This document shows, piece after piece, positions 1 through 6,763 of a stretch of DNA of 17,184 bases. Numbering within the stretch: the stretch's first letter is position 1; the number at the start of each line of letters is the position of its first letter. The stretch is taken from positions 1 to 17,184 of the forward strand of contig CABRFW010000008.1 in NCBI GenBank assembly GCA_902470265.1. The letters are read 5' to 3'. Under the pieces are notes generated by a model. That model ran no database searches and was not told the DNA's origin. It worked only from the letters and a program-made list of their open reading frames with translations. Both the position numbers and the translations under genes were made by a program. Source of the stretch: an uncultured Collinsella sp. GTDB lineage: Bacteria; Actinomycetota; Coriobacteriia; Coriobacteriales; Coriobacteriaceae.

Positions 1-245
1 TCCTGAGCGTGAGCCATGATGAAGGTCATCTCCATCTCGCCACCGCCGGCCTCCTGCGAAAGCAGCTTGGTCTGCGTGTCGTGGGCACCGATGAGCGCAT
101 CGCTGGCATCCTTGTGCAGCTGTTCGGCCTTCTCAAAGTCACCCTCGCGAGCAGCATCGAGCGCTGCAAGCAGATCGGTCTGGGCGTCACCTGCATATGC
201 GACAATCTCGAATCCAACCATCGAGATTTCTTCTTTGGTTGCCAT
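1..245 (-). CDS. lacF: PTS lactose/cellobiose-type IIA component (5' part, cut by window edge)
   Basis: The first 81 codons are present, read leftward from ATG 245-243, and the gene runs off the window. The protein begins MATKEEISMVGFEIVAYAGD, which is characteristic of IIA of the lactose/chitobiose PTS family, a small cytoplasmic trimeric phosphocarrier of about 105 residues. The segment ending in FIMAHAQ matches the active-site motif of that family, so His79 should be the residue that takes phosphate from HPr and passes it to the IIB cysteine. An AAAGGA ribosome-binding site lies upstream of the ATG. This is the only IIA visible, and the three transporters in the window are IICB fusions without one, so it may serve all of them (inference). 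It lies downstream of and in the same direction as the first lacI gene, but has its own candidate control element at 369-399. The family call is secure; lactose rather than cellobiose is inferred from the neighbours. Confidence 0.92.
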   Translation of the reverse strand, partial: MATKEEISMVGFEIVAYAGDAQTDLLAALDAAREGDFEKAEQLHKDASDALIGAHDTQTKLLSQEAGGGEMEMTFIMAHAQ

Positions 246-368
246 ATTGCGTTCCTTTCACATATGAACCAATGGAGAGCATCGCGTCCGGGCATACGCG
301 CTGCGTTGTGTATGACAGAAACAATAACATTCAAACAAAAAAGAACAGCGCAAAACGTAATTTTGAGC

Positions 369-399
369 TATGAACGGTCACTATTCGCCCGTGAACGGT
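369..399 (-). promoter_or_regulatory. 21-bp-spaced direct repeat (shared activator-like box) upstream of IIA
   Basis: Read on the minus strand, ACCGTTCACG (399-390) and ACCGTTCATA (378-369) are direct repeats whose starts are exactly 21 bp apart. The same arrangement occurs at 1556-1586, 6536-6566 and 11561-11591, each time reading toward the PTS/GH1 structural genes. Two same-face direct half-sites two helical turns apart resemble AraC-family activator sites; that identity is inference. The rest of 246-459 is AT-rich, with no gene and no clear terminator for the lacI gene above it. Confidence 0.5.
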
Positions 400-459
400 T
401 TTTAAACCAATCTGAACAATATCGAACACAATTAGCGGCAACCCAAACAGACCTGCGCC

Positions 460-1464
460 CTAGCGTACATCGCGCACCGTATCGCCCTCGACGAGCACGC
501 CCGGAAACAGCATGTGCTCCACACCGGGTGCAGCGCCCTCGGCGCCGGCAATCTTGTCGACCGCCCACATGCCGACGCGCTTGTTGTCAAAGCGCACCGT
601 GGTCAGGCGACGGTCGGGCACGATATCGCCCAGGCTGTCATCAACACCCACCACACTCACGTCCTCGGGCACGCGCTTTCCGCGCGACTCGAGCCCGCGA
701 ATGCAGCCGTAGGCCATGGCGTCGTTGGAAGCATAAATGGCCGTACAGGTCGGATCATCCGCCAGGGCCTGACCTGCGGCATATCCGCTCTGCGCCGTCC
801 AATCGCCACGGATAAGTCGCGGTGGCTCAATGCCATGCGCGCGCAATGTCTCGCGCCAGCCTTCCTCGCGCCGCATGCCCGAAAGCGAGCGCTCGGGACA
901 CGAGATAAAGTGCACGGTCTTGTGCCCCCGCTCCAGCAAGTACTCGACCACCTGGCGCGAGCAATCGAACTGGTCGTTATCGACCGTTGAACAGAGCGGG
1001 TGCTCCAGCATGGTAACGAGCACCGTCTGCATGCCGGGCAGCGGCTCAAAAGTGCCAAAGTCTGCCGGCATGCGATTCATGATCACAACCATACCGTCCA
1101 CTGGCAGTGCGCTCATGCGCGACGATGCGCTCTCGAGGGTATACGGATGCCCGTCTACTTTAGTGAGGGTGATGGCATAGCCATGTTTGTCGGCCGCGGC
1201 GGCAAAGCCCTCCATACGGTCGAGGTTGCCGGTACCGGTAATGTTGAACATGGCGACGCCGACGGTCTTAAACCTGCCACGGCGCAGCGATCGACCGGCA
1301 AAATTGGGGCGATACCCCAGCTCGCGCATGGCGGCACGCACGCGTTCCTTGGTCTCGGGGCGCACGCTGGGCGAATCGTGCACGGTGCGCGAGACCGTCT
1401 GCTCCGAGACGCCCGCGAGGCGCGCTACGTCTTTGACGGATACCGATTTTTTAACAGCGGCCAT
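460..1464 (-). CDS. LacI-family transcriptional regulator, module 1
   Basis: This is a 334-residue LacI/GalR-family repressor of typical length. The N-terminal helix-turn-helix is at about residues 8-27 (VSVKDVARLAGVSEQTVSR), followed by the hinge region (NFAGRSL) and a periplasmic-binding-protein-like effector domain with family motifs such as PVDGMVV, ASNDAMAYG and PEDVSVVGVDD. It should bind a palindromic operator with a central CG and release it on binding a sugar or sugar phosphate. It diverges from the module 1 IICB-GH1 operon. Candidate operators lie in the shared 357-bp gap (1623-1640, 1743-1760) and just upstream of its own start (1478-1495), which suggests autoregulation. The chosen ATG has only a weak AGAAAGA ribosome-binding site but gives the standard N-terminus. 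No hairpin terminator follows the stop, so some read-through into the IIA gene is possible. The true ligand cannot be read from sequence. Confidence 0.9.
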   Translation of the reverse strand: MAAVKKSVSVKDVARLAGVSEQTVSRTVHDSPSVRPETKERVRAAMRELGYRPNFAGRSLRRGRFKTVGVAMFNITGTGNLDRMEGFAAAADKHGYAITLTKVDGHPYTLESASSRMSALPVDGMVVIMNRMPADFGTFEPLPGMQTVLVTMLEHPLCSTVDNDQFDCSRQVVEYLLERGHKTVHFISCPERSLSGMRREEGWRETLRAHGIEPPRLIRGDWTAQSGYAAGQALADDPTCTAIYASNDAMAYGCIRGLESRGKRVPEDVSVVGVDDSLGDIVPDRRLTTVRFDNKRVGMWAVDKIAGAEGAAPGVEHMLFPGVLVEGDTVRDVR

Positions 1465-1477
1465 AGGTCGATCTTTC

Positions 1478-1495
1478 TATGTCAACGATGCCATT
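1478..1495. promoter_or_regulatory. Candidate LacI operator in the 5' leader of the module 1 regulator
   Basis: TATGTCAACGATGCCATT is a CG-centred imperfect palindrome. It closely resembles the operators at 1623-1640 and 1743-1760, sharing the GTYAACG and TGCCATT blocks. It lies between a possible -10 (1531-1536) and the lacI start at 1464, where a bound repressor would block its own transcription. Autoregulation is inferred. Confidence 0.5.
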
Positions 1496-1530
1496 GGTGG
1501 CACCTTGCGCAGTCATTTTTAACGCCTTCA

Positions 1531-1536
1531 AGTATA
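1531..1536 (-). promoter_or_regulatory. Possible -10 element of the module 1 lacI promoter
   Basis: On the minus strand this reads TATACT, five of six bases of TATAAT. No good -35 hexamer is found 16-18 bp upstream. That position instead runs into the direct-repeat element starting at 1556. Weak prediction. Confidence 0.3.
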
Positions 1537-1555
1537 TCCAACGCCTCCCCCACCA

Positions 1556-1586
1556 TACGCTCACCACCCAAAACCTACCGTTCACC
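1556..1586 (+). promoter_or_regulatory. 21-bp-spaced direct repeat between module 1 lacI and IICB
   Basis: TACGCTCACC (1556-1565) and ACCGTTCACC (1577-1586) start 21 bp apart, the same spacing as the other three copies of this element. The second repeat is the best match to the consensus. It reads toward the IICB gene, and the first LacI operator is centred about 55 bp beyond it. The shared motif upstream of several operons argues for a common regulator that is not the module's own LacI protein. Confidence 0.5.
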
Positions 1587-1622
1587 GACATTTTTGCTTC
1601 CCCGAACGGCTTTTGTCGCCCA

Positions 1623-1760
1623 AATGTTAACGTTGCCATTGTGCAAACACAGAGCCACCGGGCGGCTCAAACGTTTACGCGCAAGGAATCGACGGTCCAC
1701 AGGCACAGGGGCCATCGGTTCGCGTCTTATTTTGTGTCGCAAAATGGCAACGTCAACATT
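1623..1760. promoter_or_regulatory. Pair of LacI-type operators upstream of module 1 IICB
   Basis: AATGTTAACGTTGCCATT (1623-1640) and AATGGCAACGTCAACATT (1743-1760) are CG-centred imperfect palindromes, and are close to reverse complements of each other. Their centres are 120 bp apart, a distance compatible with DNA looping by a tetrameric repressor. They lie between the direct-repeat box and the IICB start. I take them as binding sites of the divergent regulator at 460-1464, because modules 2 and 3 have different half-sites. The rest of the 1465-1821 gap shows no gene, and I could not place a confident plus-strand promoter in it. Confidence 0.6.
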
Positions 1761-1821
1761 TTGGCAACCAAACGTCAAAAGCTACCATCGTTGCCAACCC
1801 ACCGACTCTTAGGAGCTTTGC

Positions 1822-3597
1822 ATGGAGCAACTCATCGCCATCATCGAAAAGGGGCAGCCCTTTTTCAACGCGATCGCCCGCAACAAGTACCTCAAGGCGA
1901 TCCGCGACGGCTTTATCTCCGTCATCCCCATCATCATCTTCTCGTCCATCTTCTGCCTGGTAGCCTCGGTTCCCAATATCTGGGGTTTCTACTGGCCCGA
2001 TGACATCAACAACGCCCTGTGGAAGTGCTACAACTACTCCATGGGCATCCTGGCCATCGCCTGTGCCGCCACCACGGCCAAGCACTTCGCCGACGCTCAG
2101 AACCGCGACCTGCCCAAGAACAACCAGATCAACTTCATCTCGTGCATGTGCGCGGCCATCATCGGCTTCTTGCTCCTTTCGAGCGACACGATCGCCACGG
2201 ACGCCGCCAGCGGTTTCAACACCACCTACCTTGGTTCCAAGGGCCTGCTGACCGCTTTCATCGCTGCGTTTGCGACCGGCATCATCTACAAGTTCTTCAT
2301 TAAGCGCAACATCACCGTCAAGATGCCCGAGCAGGTTCCGCCCAACATCTCGCAGACCTTTAAGGACATCATCCCCTTCTCCGTCTGCATCACCGTCTTT
2401 TGGGTCTTTGACATCGCCTTCCGCGCTGCTTTTGGCTTCTGCTTTGCCCAGGGCGTCATCCAGGTGTTCCAGCCCCTGTTCACCGCTGCCGACGGCTACA
2501 TCGGCCTCGCTGTGATCTACGGCGCTATGAGCCTGTTCTGGTTCGTCGGCGTCCACGGCCCCTCGATCGTCGAGCCCGCCATCGCCGCCGCCCTCGTTGC
2601 CAACATGACCGACAACCTGGCTGCGTTCCAGGCCGGCCAGCACGCTTCCGCTGTCCTGACCCAGGGTGCCCAGTACTTCGTCGTCTGCATGGGCGGCACC
2701 GGCGCCACGCTCGTCCTGGTCTTTATGTTCTGCTTCCTGGCCAAGTCTCAGGAGATGCGCGCCGTCGGTAAGGCCGCCATCGTCCCCGTCTGCTTTGCCG
2801 TCAACGAGCCGCTGCTGTTCGCCGCGCCCATCGTGCTCAACCCCGTCTTCTTTGTCCCGTTTGTCTTTGCCCCGATCGCCAACATCTGGATCCTCAAGAT
2901 CTTTATCGACTTCTTGGGCATGAACGGCTTTATGTACACCCTGCCTTGGACCGTCCCCGGCCCCATCGGCACCATCATGGGCCTGGGCTTCCAGCCGCTC
3001 GCTTTTGTGATGCTCGCCCTTATCCTGGTCGTCGACTTCGTTCTGTACTACCCGTTCTTCCGTGCCTATGACGCCCAGAAGTGCGCCGAGGAGGCCGAGA
3101 TCTCCCAGGAGGAGCTCGCCGCCAAGAACGCCGAGAAGGCCGCCAAGCTCAACGATGCCTTCCAGGGCAAGGCTGACGCCAAGAGCGTTGCCGCCGGCGC
3201 TGCTGCCGAGGCCGTGAAGGCCGACTCCCCCGCCGCTTCCGCAGCACCCGCTGCCGAGACAACGACCGCCAGCGACCTCAACGGCAAGCGCGTGCTCGTG
3301 CTCTGCCAGGGCGGCGGAACCTCGGGCCTGCTCGCCAACGCGCTGGCCAAGGCCGCCAAGGAGCGCGGCATTAACCTCGAGACCGCTGCCGAGGCCTATG
3401 GCAACCACGTGGACATGCTCCCCGACTTTGACCTGGTCGTCCTGGCCCCGCAGGCCGCAAGCTACCTGGCCGACCTGCAGAAGGACTGTGAGCGCGTGGG
3501 CAACAAGTGCGTCGCCTGCCGTGGCAAGCAGTACATCGAGCTCTCCCAGAACGGCGACAAGTCTCTCGCCTTCGTGAGTGAGCAACTTTCGAAGTAA
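1822..3597 (+). CDS. lacE: PTS lactose-type IICB transporter, module 1
   Basis: A 591-residue fusion of an integral-membrane IIC domain (about 1-413), an Ala/Glu-rich linker (about 415-487) and a cytoplasmic IIB domain (about 488-591), the LacE layout. IIC carries the family motifs GVHGPS (His245) and NEPLLF (Glu329). Their equivalents in the solved diacetylchitobiose IIC structure contact the sugar. IIB has VLVLCQGGGTSGLLANAL, in which Cys495 would take phosphate from IIA and give it to the incoming sugar. No IIA domain is present. ATG 1822 follows an AGGAG site by six bases. The GH1 gene starts 66 bp after the stop, with a hairpin between. Its IIB differs from the other two (CQGGGTSG rather than CAGAGTSA), so it is the most diverged of the three and nearest to classic LacE. 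Lactose as substrate is likely but unproven; cellobiose or other beta-galactosides remain possible. Confidence 0.9.
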   Translation: MEQLIAIIEKGQPFFNAIARNKYLKAIRDGFISVIPIIIFSSIFCLVASVPNIWGFYWPDDINNALWKCYNYSMGILAIACAATTAKHFADAQNRDLPKNNQINFISCMCAAIIGFLLLSSDTIATDAASGFNTTYLGSKGLLTAFIAAFATGIIYKFFIKRNITVKMPEQVPPNISQTFKDIIPFSVCITVFWVFDIAFRAAFGFCFAQGVIQVFQPLFTAADGYIGLAVIYGAMSLFWFVGVHGPSIVEPAIAAALVANMTDNLAAFQAGQHASAVLTQGAQYFVVCMGGTGATLVLVFMFCFLAKSQEMRAVGKAAIVPVCFAVNEPLLFAAPIVLNPVFFVPFVFAPIANIWILKIFIDFLGMNGFMYTLPWTVPGPIGTIMGLGFQPLAFVMLALILVVDFVLYYPFFRAYDAQKCAEEAEISQEELAAKNAEKAAKLNDAFQGKADAKSVAAGAAAEAVKADSPAASAAPAAETTTASDLNGKRVLVLCQGGGTSGLLANALAKAAKERGINLETAAEAYGNHVDMLPDFDLVVLAPQAASYLADLQKDCERVGNKCVACRGKQYIELSQNGDKSLAFVSEQLSK

Positions 3598-3606
3598 GTA
3601 ACGCCC

Positions 3607-3640
3607 AGGGCCAGCCGACCATCCAAGACCGGCTGGCCCT
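3607..3640 (+). other. Hairpin between module 1 IICB and GH1
   Basis: Eleven-base arms AGGGCCAGCCG (3607-3617) and CGGCTGGCCCT (3630-3640) pair perfectly around a 12-nt loop. No proper T-tract follows, so this looks like an intra-operon stem-loop that stabilises or processes the message, or lowers downstream expression, rather than a full terminator. Similar hairpins lie at the other two junctions. Confidence 0.65.
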
Positions 3641-3663
3641 TCGATTTAGACGATTGGATCATC

Positions 3664-5103
3664 ATGTCCGTTAATCCTGCTAGCGTCACCAACCCGCCCG
3701 CGCAGTTTCCCGAGGACTTTGTCTTTGGCGGCGCCACCGCTGCCTACCAGGTAGAGGGCGAGACCCGCACTCACGGTAAGGGCAAGGTTGCCTGGGACGA
3801 CTTTCTGGAGGCCCAGGGGCGCTTCTCCCCCGATCCCGCTTCGGACTTCTACAACCAGTACCCCGTCGACCTGGAGCTGTGCGAGGAGTTCGGCATCAAC
3901 GGCATTCGTCTCTCCATCGCCTGGAGCCGCATCTTCCCCAACGGCACCGGCGAAATCAACCCCGAGGGCGTCCAGTTCTATCACGATCTCTTCGCCGAGT
4001 GCCACAAGCACCACGTTGAGCCGTTTGTCACGCTGCATCACTTCGATACGCCGCTTCCCCTCTTTGAGAAGGGCGACTTCCTCAACCGCGAGACCATCGA
4101 CGCCTTTGTGGACTTTGCCACCTTCTGCTTTAAGGAGTACGCCGACCAGGTGACCTACTGGTTCACCTTTAACGAGATCTGGGCCGACGCCTCCAACACC
4201 TACATCGAGGGCACCTTCCCCGGTGGCGTCAAGGCGCATCTGGCCGAGGCCTTCCAGTGCGAGCACAACATGATGCTCGCCCACGCCAAGGCAGTACTGG
4301 CCTTCCACAACGGCGGTTTTAAGGGCAAGATCGGCGTCATTCAGTCGCTGGAGTTTAAGTACCCGCTCAACGAGAACGACCCCGCCGACATCAAAGCCGC
4401 TAATAACGAGCACGTGTTGCAGAACCAGTTCTTGCTCGACGCCACTTTCCGCGGCGACTACGCGCCTGACACCTTGGAGTGCGCCAACCGCCTGGCTGCC
4501 GTCTCGGGCGGCACCATCGAGATTCTGGACGAGGACCTCGAAATTATGCGCGAGGCCGCGCTCTACAACGACTACCTGGGCGTTAACAACTATCAGTGCC
4601 GTTTTTTGAAGGCTTACGATGGCGAGAACGACCTGCACCACAACGGTACGGGCGAGAAGGGCACCGGCCGCTGGCGCGTTAAGGGTATTGGCGAGCATGT
4701 GAACAAGCCTGGCATCCCCACCACCGACTGGGACTGGATCATCTATCCCGAGGGCCTGTTCGATCTGCTCGTCTACATTAAGCAGCGCTACCCCAACTAT
4801 AAGCAGATCTTCATCACCGAAAACGGCATGGGCTACAAGGACCCCTACAAGGACGGTTTTGTGGACGACCAGCCGCGCATCGACTACATCGAGCAGCACC
4901 TGCGCTGGCTGCTTAAGGCCATGGAGGTGGGTGTCAACGTGGGCGGTTACTTCCTGTGGAGCCTGCAGGATCAGTTCTCCTGGACCAATGGCTACAACAA
5001 GCGTTACGGCTTCTTCTACGTTGACTTTGAAACCCAGAAGCGAACGCCCAAGGCAAGCGCATACTGGTACAAGCACGTAGCGCAGACCCGTCGTCTGGAC
5101 TAG
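3664..5103 (+). CDS. lacG: GH1 6-phospho-beta-galactosidase/glucosidase, module 1
   Basis: A 479-residue cytoplasmic glycoside hydrolase family 1 TIM barrel of full family length. It hydrolyses the phosphorylated disaccharide made by the PTS, for lactose 6-phosphate giving galactose 6-phosphate and glucose. The acid/base glutamate is Glu171 in WFTFNEI and the nucleophile is Glu386 in FITENGMG. The 6-phosphate pocket SWTNGYNKRY is intact: Ser439, Lys446 and Tyr448 align with the phosphate ligands of Lactococcus LacG. Trp440 is in the position where 6-phospho-beta-galactosidases have Trp and many 6-phospho-beta-glucosidases have Ala or Met, which favours the galacto type (family knowledge plus my alignment by eye). 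Translation likely starts at ATG 3664 with a modest GGA site. It is the last gene of its operon and is followed by a strong terminator. The closest relative in the window is the module 3 enzyme. A dual gluco/galacto activity cannot be excluded. Confidence 0.9.
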   Translation: MSVNPASVTNPPAQFPEDFVFGGATAAYQVEGETRTHGKGKVAWDDFLEAQGRFSPDPASDFYNQYPVDLELCEEFGINGIRLSIAWSRIFPNGTGEINPEGVQFYHDLFAECHKHHVEPFVTLHHFDTPLPLFEKGDFLNRETIDAFVDFATFCFKEYADQVTYWFTFNEIWADASNTYIEGTFPGGVKAHLAEAFQCEHNMMLAHAKAVLAFHNGGFKGKIGVIQSLEFKYPLNENDPADIKAANNEHVLQNQFLLDATFRGDYAPDTLECANRLAAVSGGTIEILDEDLEIMREAALYNDYLGVNNYQCRFLKAYDGENDLHHNGTGEKGTGRWRVKGIGEHVNKPGIPTTDWDWIIYPEGLFDLLVYIKQRYPNYKQIFITENGMGYKDPYKDGFVDDQPRIDYIEQHLRWLLKAMEVGVNVGGYFLWSLQDQFSWTNGYNKRYGFFYVDFETQKRTPKASAYWYKHVAQTRRLD

Positions 5104-5164
5104 CGGCTTGCGACAAGCGGTTGGCGGAATTGCACCGCCCACATAACCTGTCCCCATTTCTCAG

Positions 5165-5215
5165 CCGGGGGCGGCACGTCACACGGCGCGCCGCCCCCGG
5201 TCTTTTGTTTTTGTT
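5165..5215 (+). terminator. Intrinsic terminator after module 1
   Basis: An 11-bp perfect GC stem, CCGGGGGCGGC (5165-5175) with GCCGCCCCCGG (5190-5200), has a 14-nt loop and is followed directly by TCTTTTGTTTTTGTT. This is a classic rho-independent terminator for the IICB-GH1 operon. Confidence 0.88.
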
Positions 5216-5228
5216 CGGCCTGGGGGCC

Positions 5229-5374
5229 GTTTGTCTCGATCTGTAACATCTAGCCGAGATTTTGGGTCCTAACTGTTACAGATTGAGACGAACAGGATTG
5301 CTCTTTCCGAAGAATCTAAATCTGTAACACGTAGCCCGCTTTTGACCGTCTACCTGTTACAAATCGAGACAAAC
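5229..5374. repeat. Tandem inverted-repeat cluster 1 (two units, types A and B)
   Basis: Unit 1 (5229-5293) and unit 2 (5312-5374) each have an outer arm ending in TGTAACA and an opposing TGTTACA separated by exactly 25 bp. Unit 1 has the A-type spacer (TAGCCGAG ... CCTA), unit 2 the B-type (TAGCCCGCTTTTGACCG). The units repeat with an 81-bp period. In unit 1 the arms pair over 20 bp with only two G-T type mismatches; unit 2 pairs less well at its outer end. The cluster sits between the operon terminator and the 3' end of the convergent lacI gene, whose stop at 5385 is 11 bp away. Function unknown; see the two matching clusters. Confidence 0.85.
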
Positions 5375-5384
5375 GGAGTAGGAC

Positions 5385-6413
5385 CTAACCCCGTATGTCC
5401 CTAACAGTCGAGCGTTCGACCAGCGTGCTCGGCACATGAATCGCCTCGATAGACGAGCTCTCTCCAATCGCCGCCTCAAACGCAAGCTTACCGACACCGC
5501 GCAAATCAAATCGCAGCGTCGTCAGCCGATTGTGAGGAACAAGTCCCTCGAGTGCGTCGTCGATACCAACCACGCTCACGTCGTCGGGCACGGACAGGCC
5601 CGCGTTCTCGAGCGCGGCGATAACGCCCAGCGCCATCTGGTCATTTGCCGCAAGCACGGCAGTCGGCGCCTGCGACCCGCCGGCAAGCACCTCGGCCGCA
5701 ATCCGCTCGCCCATGGCGTACCCACTGTCCGCACTCCAATCGCCGCGCAGCATCGGAGCGGCATCGACATGAGCACGACCCAGCGTATCGCGCCAACCGG
5801 CCTCACGAAAACGCGAGGAAATCGAGTTTTCCGGACCCGCCACAAACCGCATATTCGAGTGACCATGTTCCAGCAGATAATTGGTCAACAGCTCGCACGA
5901 ACCATACTGGTCGGAGTCGATCGTCGTGCAGCGCGGATGCGCATACATGGACAGGATGACCGTTCGCACTCCCGGCTGGGGAACAAACTCCTCAAAATCG
6001 GGAGCCATGCGGTTCATGTTGAGAATCATGCCGTCGACGGGTCGCTCGACCATGCGGCGCGAGGCATCGGCAAGTGCATAGGGCTTGTCGCCGCCCATCT
6101 CGATCATAGTGACGGCAAAATCGTGCTCGCGCGCCGCTTGCATGATACCCTCGAGCGTCGCCAGGTTACCGACACGTGTGATGTTGTACATGCACAGGCC
6201 AATAGAACGATACGACCCGCCGCGCAACGCCGCTCCAGCAAAATTGGGACGAAAGCCCAGCTCTTCCATGGCGGCCAGCACACGCTTGCGCGTCTTTTCC
6301 GTCACGTTGGGCATACCGTTGACCACGCGAGACACAGTCTGGCGGCTCACGCCAGCGAGCGCCGCAACCTCTGCCGCGCTCGCCGAACGACCATTCCTTG
6401 TCTGCTGATCCAT
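5385..6413 (-). CDS. LacI-family transcriptional regulator, module 2
   Basis: A LacI/GalR-family repressor of 342 residues from ATG 6413-6411. The helix-turn-helix is AAEVAALAGVSRQTVSRVVN, then the hinge NFAGAAL and an effector domain with motifs PVDGMIL, AANDQMALG and PDDVSVVGIDD. It is divergent from the module 2 GH1-IICB operon. Its promoter is the best in the window (TTGACA 6525-6530, TATATG 6501-6506), and a candidate operator at 6473-6490 sits just downstream of the expected transcription start, so autorepression is likely. The start is uncertain. The reading frame is open to ATG 6470, but that codon has no ribosome-binding site. A GTG at 6422-6420 has an AGG five bases upstream and is a real alternative. 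ATG 6413 has GGAAGG too close to it. The mature function is unaffected because the DNA-binding domain begins after all of these. Confidence 0.88.
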   Translation of the reverse strand: MDQQTRNGRSASAAEVAALAGVSRQTVSRVVNGMPNVTEKTRKRVLAAMEELGFRPNFAGAALRGGSYRSIGLCMYNITRVGNLATLEGIMQAAREHDFAVTMIEMGGDKPYALADASRRMVERPVDGMILNMNRMAPDFEEFVPQPGVRTVILSMYAHPRCTTIDSDQYGSCELLTNYLLEHGHSNMRFVAGPENSISSRFREAGWRDTLGRAHVDAAPMLRGDWSADSGYAMGERIAAEVLAGGSQAPTAVLAANDQMALGVIAALENAGLSVPDDVSVVGIDDALEGLVPHNRLTTLRFDLRGVGKLAFEAAIGESSSIEAIHVPSTLVERSTVRDIRG

Positions 6414-6472
6414 GCCTTCCACGCTAACCTGCTTCCCAACTATTCCCCGCGCCCATGGCGCATCGTACATAC

Positions 6473-6490
6473 ATTGATAACGTGCTCATG
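6473..6490. promoter_or_regulatory. Candidate autoregulatory LacI operator of module 2
   Basis: ATTGATAACGTGCTCATG shares AACGTGCTCAT with the tandem operators at 6605-6644. It lies just downstream of the predicted lacI transcription start, and its centre is 132 bp from that of the first tandem operator. Together the sites could give repression of both divergent units and a repression loop (inference). Confidence 0.5.
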
Positions 6491-6500
6491 ATACCCGAGC

Positions 6501-6530
6501 CATATACCACAACATGAAAACTTCTGTCAA
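6501..6530 (-). promoter_or_regulatory. Promoter of module 2 lacI
   Basis: On the minus strand TTGACA (6530-6525) is a perfect -35 hexamer, followed after 18 bp by TATATG (6506-6501). The start of transcription would be near 6494, placing the 6473-6490 operator in the early transcribed region. The direct-repeat box begins 5 bp above the -35. Confidence 0.6.
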
Positions 6531-6535
6531 TCAAA

Positions 6536-6566
6536 ACCGCTTACCGAACAAATACAACCGTTCGCG
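6536..6566 (+). promoter_or_regulatory. 21-bp-spaced direct repeat upstream of module 2 GH1
   Basis: ACCGCTTACC (6536-6545) and ACCGTTCGCG (6557-6566) start 21 bp apart and read toward the GH1-IICB operon. The first LacI operator is centred about 56 bp beyond the second repeat, nearly the same geometry as in module 1. A -10-like TATACA at 6590-6595 follows, with no convincing -35. That is what an activator-dependent promoter would look like, but it is not proof. Confidence 0.5.
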
Positions 6567-6604
6567 GCTGTTTGAAGTTGTTTTGTTTCTATACATCCCA
6601 GCCG

Positions 6605-6644
6605 GATGTTAACGTGCTCATTGTCAAATGTTCACGTGCTCATT
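6605..6644. promoter_or_regulatory. Tandem LacI-type operators upstream of module 2 GH1
   Basis: GATGTTAACGTGCTCATT (6605-6622) and AATGTTCACGTGCTCATT (6627-6644) are CG-centred imperfect palindromes with identical right halves, centred 22 bp apart on nearly the same DNA face. The half-site GTGCTCATT differs from module 1 (TTGCCATT) and module 3 (TTGTCATT), consistent with one dedicated repressor per module. The remainder of 6414-6763 shows no gene. Confidence 0.6.
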
Positions 6645-6763
6645 TTGGTTCTAATCATTTTAAGATAGTGTTTATCGGGCTTTTTCACCGCTGAACGCTA
6701 ACCAGGGAGCCTCCTGAGCGCAAACGCACAATATCGAACAGCGAGACGAGAGGGTGTATGCAT

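Noticed and set aside
9..815. Plus-strand open frame across the IIA and module 1 lacI region
   Set aside because: It runs antisense to two genes with clear family motifs, and its own product is an Arg/Pro/His-rich string with no recognisable features.
1587..1821. LicT/SacY-type antiterminator (RAT) site or a riboswitch in the IICB leader regions
   Set aside because: No RAT-like element overlapping a terminator, no leader terminator and no known aptamer pattern was found; LacI operators explain the region better.
1753..3585. Long minus-strand open frame opposite the module 1 IICB (similar ones opposite the GH1 and other IICB genes, e.g. 3646-5157, 8143-10212, 11673-13667)
   Set aside because: They mirror the G/C-ending codon use of the real genes, give low-complexity Gly/Asp/Val/Leu/Arg-rich products with no domain, and have no ribosome-binding sites.
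5385..6470. Longer lacI start at ATG 6470 in module 2 (and ATG 11556 in module 3)
   Set aside because: No ribosome-binding site precedes either. The extra N-terminal residues do not resemble the family, and in module 2 the extension reaches to within about 25 bp of the predicted transcription start and borders the operator.
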